A DNA stretch of 64,000 nucleotides from Saprospiraceae bacterium. GTDB lineage: Bacteria; Bacteroidota; Bacteroidia; Chitinophagales; Saprospiraceae. Under the pieces are notes generated by a model. It saw only the letters and a list, made by a program, of their open reading frames with translations. It did no database searches and was not told the origin of the DNA. Positions within the stretch are counted from its first letter, which is position 1. Each line of letters opens with the position of its first letter. A program made the translations under genes and the position numbers. This document shows positions 62,041 to 64,000 of this stretch, piece by piece. The stretch covers positions 62,001 through 126,000 of the forward strand of contig JAEUUO010000007.1 in assembly GCA_016787575.1 (NCBI GenBank). Direction: 5' to 3'.

Positions 62041-62108
62041 TAATTAGCATTTTCCTCACAATCAAACAAAGCTTTGATTGAATTGCTTTCCATTAAATTA
62101 TTTATATC

Positions 62109-62339
62109 ATGGTCTCCATTAAAAATAGCATTCCCAGAAAAAAATTCATTGCTTGGACTGGTGGCTTTCTGTTTTTATTTACAGCATTTAAACTGAATTT
62201 GTTTTCTAAAAAGCAAAAACATAGCATCAAGTTTCTTACTGAAGATGGTAAACTGGTTGAGGTAGATCCGAAACATCTTAATAAAAAAGGAAGTAAAATT
62301 TATACTTCAGACATCTATTCTTGGATTAAACACAAATAA
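62109..62339 (+). CDS. Small protein with Tat-like N-terminus, paralogous to Fe-S protein N-terminus
   Basis: A 76-residue protein. PRKKFIAWTGGFLFLF (9-24) is a Tat-like signal with RK in place of RR. Residues 41-57 (KFLTEDGKLVEVDPKHL) match residues 47-63 of the downstream Fe-S protein (KLLSVDGEIIEVDRAFL) at 8 of 17 positions. No cysteine is present, so it cannot bind a cluster itself. The gene lies 17 bases upstream of the Fe-S gene. It may be a small subunit or anchor of the same membrane complex. No named family is recognised. Confidence 0.7.
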   Translation: MVSIKNSIPRKKFIAWTGGFLFLFTAFKLNLFSKKQKHSIKFLTEDGKLVEVDPKHLNKKGSKIYTSDIYSWIKHK

Positions 62340-62356
62340 ATTAAAACAAGCTAAGC

Positions 62357-63292
62357 ATGGACAATAATAAATCACAAACAAGGAGAGAATTTCTTGGAGG
62401 GAGTCTGATTTCTGCATTAATGTTGAGTTCATGTGATCAAAAGCCGCATGCTTTTATGACCGATGAACCAATTTTGCCTTCAGGGGACTTGGTAAAACTA
62501 CTTTCCGTAGATGGTGAAATTATCGAGGTAGATCGTGCATTTTTAAAACCTGTGCCTGACATAACTCCTGTTACAAATGAAGAAGCAAGAATTGGAATTG
62601 AAGGGAAAAAATTTGTAATGGTGATTGATTTATCTCGTTGTAAAAATCTTAAAAAATGCCAGCAAGCATGCAATCATGTTCATCATGTACACCCCAGTCA
62701 AAATTGGATTAAAGTATATTCTATGCAGGAAGCCGAGCATACCGCACCCTATTGGCAACCAACCACCTGCATGCATTGTGACGAACCTCCTTGTGTAAAA
62801 GTTTGTCCGGTAGATGCAACTTTTAAACGAAAAGATGGGATTGTTTTAATAGATAGTAATCGGTGTGTTGGGTGTCGTTTTTGCATGGCTGCATGCCCCT
62901 ATTCTACAAGGGTATTTAATTGGGAAGAACCTGATATACCATTAGAAATTGCTCAGCAAGCTTATAATTGTGAAACAAGTACCCCACAAAAAAAAGGTAC
63001 CGTTGGTAAATGTGATTTTTGCCCCGATGCCGTTCGAAAAGGTGAGTTACCTCATTGTGTTTCATCGTGTCCAAATGGTGTCTTTTTTTTCGGAGACCTT
63101 GTAGAAGATTCAGTTACAAATGGATCAGAAACGGTTCGTTTTTCTGAATTAATTAAAGACAAAGCCGGATATCGATTGATGGAAGACTTGGGTACCAAAC
63201 CAAGTGTTTATTACCTGCCACCTGTTAGCAGAAACTTTCCGTACGAAAGTGGCTTAGAAAATCAAGCGCCTGCAAATTCCCATTCACATTAA
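62357..63292 (+). CDS. 4Fe-4S dicluster subunit (NrfC/PsrB/DmsB-like), Tat-exported
   Basis: A 311-residue Fe-S protein. The N-terminus has the Tat motif TRREFLGG (8-15) and a lipobox ending at Cys26, so it should be folded, exported and lipid-anchored. Four ferredoxin-like cysteine groups follow: CKNLKKCQQACN, CMHCDEPPCVKVCPVDA, CVGCRFCMAACPYS and CDFCPDAVRKGELPHCVSSC. This is the arrangement of electron-transfer subunits of NrfC/PsrB-type complexes. The next gene is an NrfD-type membrane partner. The catalytic subunit is not visible within the window. Confidence 0.9.
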   Translation: MDNNKSQTRREFLGGSLISALMLSSCDQKPHAFMTDEPILPSGDLVKLLSVDGEIIEVDRAFLKPVPDITPVTNEEARIGIEGKKFVMVIDLSRCKNLKKCQQACNHVHHVHPSQNWIKVYSMQEAEHTAPYWQPTTCMHCDEPPCVKVCPVDATFKRKDGIVLIDSNRCVGCRFCMAACPYSTRVFNWEEPDIPLEIAQQAYNCETSTPQKKGTVGKCDFCPDAVRKGELPHCVSSCPNGVFFFGDLVEDSVTNGSETVRFSELIKDKAGYRLMEDLGTKPSVYYLPPVSRNFPYESGLENQAPANSHSH

Positions 63293-63301
63293 ATCAAAAT
63301 T

Positions 63302-64000
63302 ATGAATGTAGTTACGGTTTCAAAGACAGAACAAATTATAAAAGATATCCAACCCAGACCTTTTGGTAAAGTTGGTAAAATTTGGCTTGGTTTCCTTATT
63401 GCTATTTGCATTGTGGGAAGTTACGCCTACTATTGTCAACTCCGAGATGGATTGGTCGTTACGGCTATGGGTGACTATGTTTCATGGGGAATCTATATTT
63501 CAAACTTTGTTTTTTTTGTAGCCATAAGCTTGGTAGGTTCATTGATTACTGCCATTTTCCGTTTGGCAAATATCCATTGGAGTACACCCATCACCCGAAT
63601 TGCCGAAATTATTGCGGTAAGTGCAATTTTCTTTGCATCGCTGATTATCATAGTAGACATGGGACGACCTGAAAGGTTGTACAATTTATTCTTACATCCC
63701 AGATTGCAATCACCAATCATTTGGGATGTTGTTGTAATCGGGACTTATTTTATAATTAGTTTATTGCTCTTATATCTTCCACTATTACCTGATATAAAAA
63801 TATTGTTAAAGCAGAGCAAAGAAATGCCAGGTTGGATGCGAAAATTTTACAGCTGGTTGGGTTCTTTTTGGACAGGAAGCAAAGTTCAAAAACAAATTAA
63901 CAACCACAGTATTAAAATTTTAAGTATTATGATTATCCCTGTTGCTTTTTGCATTCATACAGTTACATCCTGGTTATTTGCAACTACTTACAGGCCCGGA
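63302..64000 (+). CDS. NrfD/PsrC-type membrane subunit (3' partial)
   Basis: The frame opens at ATG 63302, nine bases after the Fe-S gene, and is still open at the window end (233 codons). At least five hydrophobic segments occur, with GKIWLGFLIAICIVGSYAYY, SWGIYISNFVFFVAISLVGS and RIAEIIAVSAIFFASLIIIV; DMGRPERLYNL after the third is the conserved NrfD segment. NrfD subunits take electrons from or give them to quinone. The catalytic partner and rest of the gene lie beyond the window, so the complex (sulfur, nitrite or alternative complex III type) cannot be named. Confidence 0.88.
   Translation, partial: MNVVTVSKTEQIIKDIQPRPFGKVGKIWLGFLIAICIVGSYAYYCQLRDGLVVTAMGDYVSWGIYISNFVFFVAISLVGSLITAIFRLANIHWSTPITRIAEIIAVSAIFFASLIIIVDMGRPERLYNLFLHPRLQSPIIWDVVVIGTYFIISLLLLYLPLLPDIKILLKQSKEMPGWMRKFYSWLGSFWTGSKVQKQINNHSIKILSIMIIPVAFCIHTVTSWLFATTYRPG

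Noticed and set aside
1..64000. Search for insertion sequences, integrases, phage genes, CRISPR arrays and rRNA
   Set aside because: No transposase, integrase, direct-repeat spacer array or rRNA segment was recognised by reading; the arsenosugar block shows no mobility gene or flanking repeat.

Overview
The window reads as a chromosomal segment of a Bacteroidota bacterium, probably from the Saprospiria/Chitinophagia side. The evidence is low GC, type IX secretion 'type B' sorting domains (gliding-motility C-terminal domain), HmuY/TonB-type haem uptake, many lipoproteins with an ordinary lipobox, DUF5777/DUF4397/DUF2853/DUF3179 families, and promoters of the Bacteroidota form TTTG-N17-20-TAnnTTTG, seen clearly before both tRNA genes, one adhesin gene and paaE. 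Species cannot be named from the sequence alone. There is no rRNA, CRISPR array, insertion sequence, integrase or phage gene.

Layout. (1) 1-5.6 kb: two glycosyltransferases followed by a complete four-step set for GDP-D-glycero-alpha-D-manno-heptose (hddA, gmhA, hddC, gmhB), with queE behind it. (2) 5.7-8.8 kb: a compact cluster of a stand-alone SET-domain protein, a stand-alone ATP-grasp ligase and a protein fusing an ATP-grasp ligase to a SET domain. This is the best candidate here for an undescribed system. (3) tRNA-Leu(CAA), then an exported-looking class V aminotransferase. (4) 10.8-19.6 kb: two tandem, translationally coupled giant adhesins of matching design (12 Cys-bearing Ig/PKD-like units, a SprB-like unit, a T9SS type B tail). 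(5) 19.6-31.7 kb: housekeeping and envelope genes (O-methyltransferase, FemAB/GNAT-like protein, TamA-like outer-membrane protein, hemW, DUF457, galE, uvrC, SPFH protein, TPR lipoprotein, DUF3179 pair). (6) 31.7-35.5 kb: hmuY-hmuR haem uptake and an AraC regulator. (7) 35.5-50.1 kb: phenylacetate (paa) catabolism, with a seven-gene operon paaE-A-B-C-D-G-H, separate paaI, and a paaJ-DUF1569-paaZ group. These are separated by an arsenosugar pair (arsS plus a peroxidase-like protein), a YceI protein and two tandem small membrane proteins. (8) 50.2-55.6 kb: DUF2853, an M1 peptidase joined to a predicted beta-barrel, a DUF4397 lipoprotein and an M48 peptidase. (9) tRNA-Asp, then a YceI lipoprotein / CX4CH cytochrome / DUF5777 barrel operon. 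(10) 58.7-64 kb: a lipoprotein, an MMPL/RND transporter, and the start of a respiratory module (cytochrome c, a 76-residue protein, a Tat-type Fe-S lipoprotein, an NrfD-type membrane subunit cut by the window end).

How the genes work together. The heptose genes supply an activated sugar for a surface glycan that the adjoining glycosyltransferases may build. The paa genes convert phenylacetyl-CoA by epoxidation, isomerisation to an oxepin, ring opening and beta-oxidation to central metabolites. The ligase paaK and a distinct paaF hydratase are not in the window. HmuY would hand haem to HmuR. The last genes probably pass electrons between the quinone pool and periplasmic cytochromes. All function calls come from recognisable motifs and family knowledge; no database search was run.
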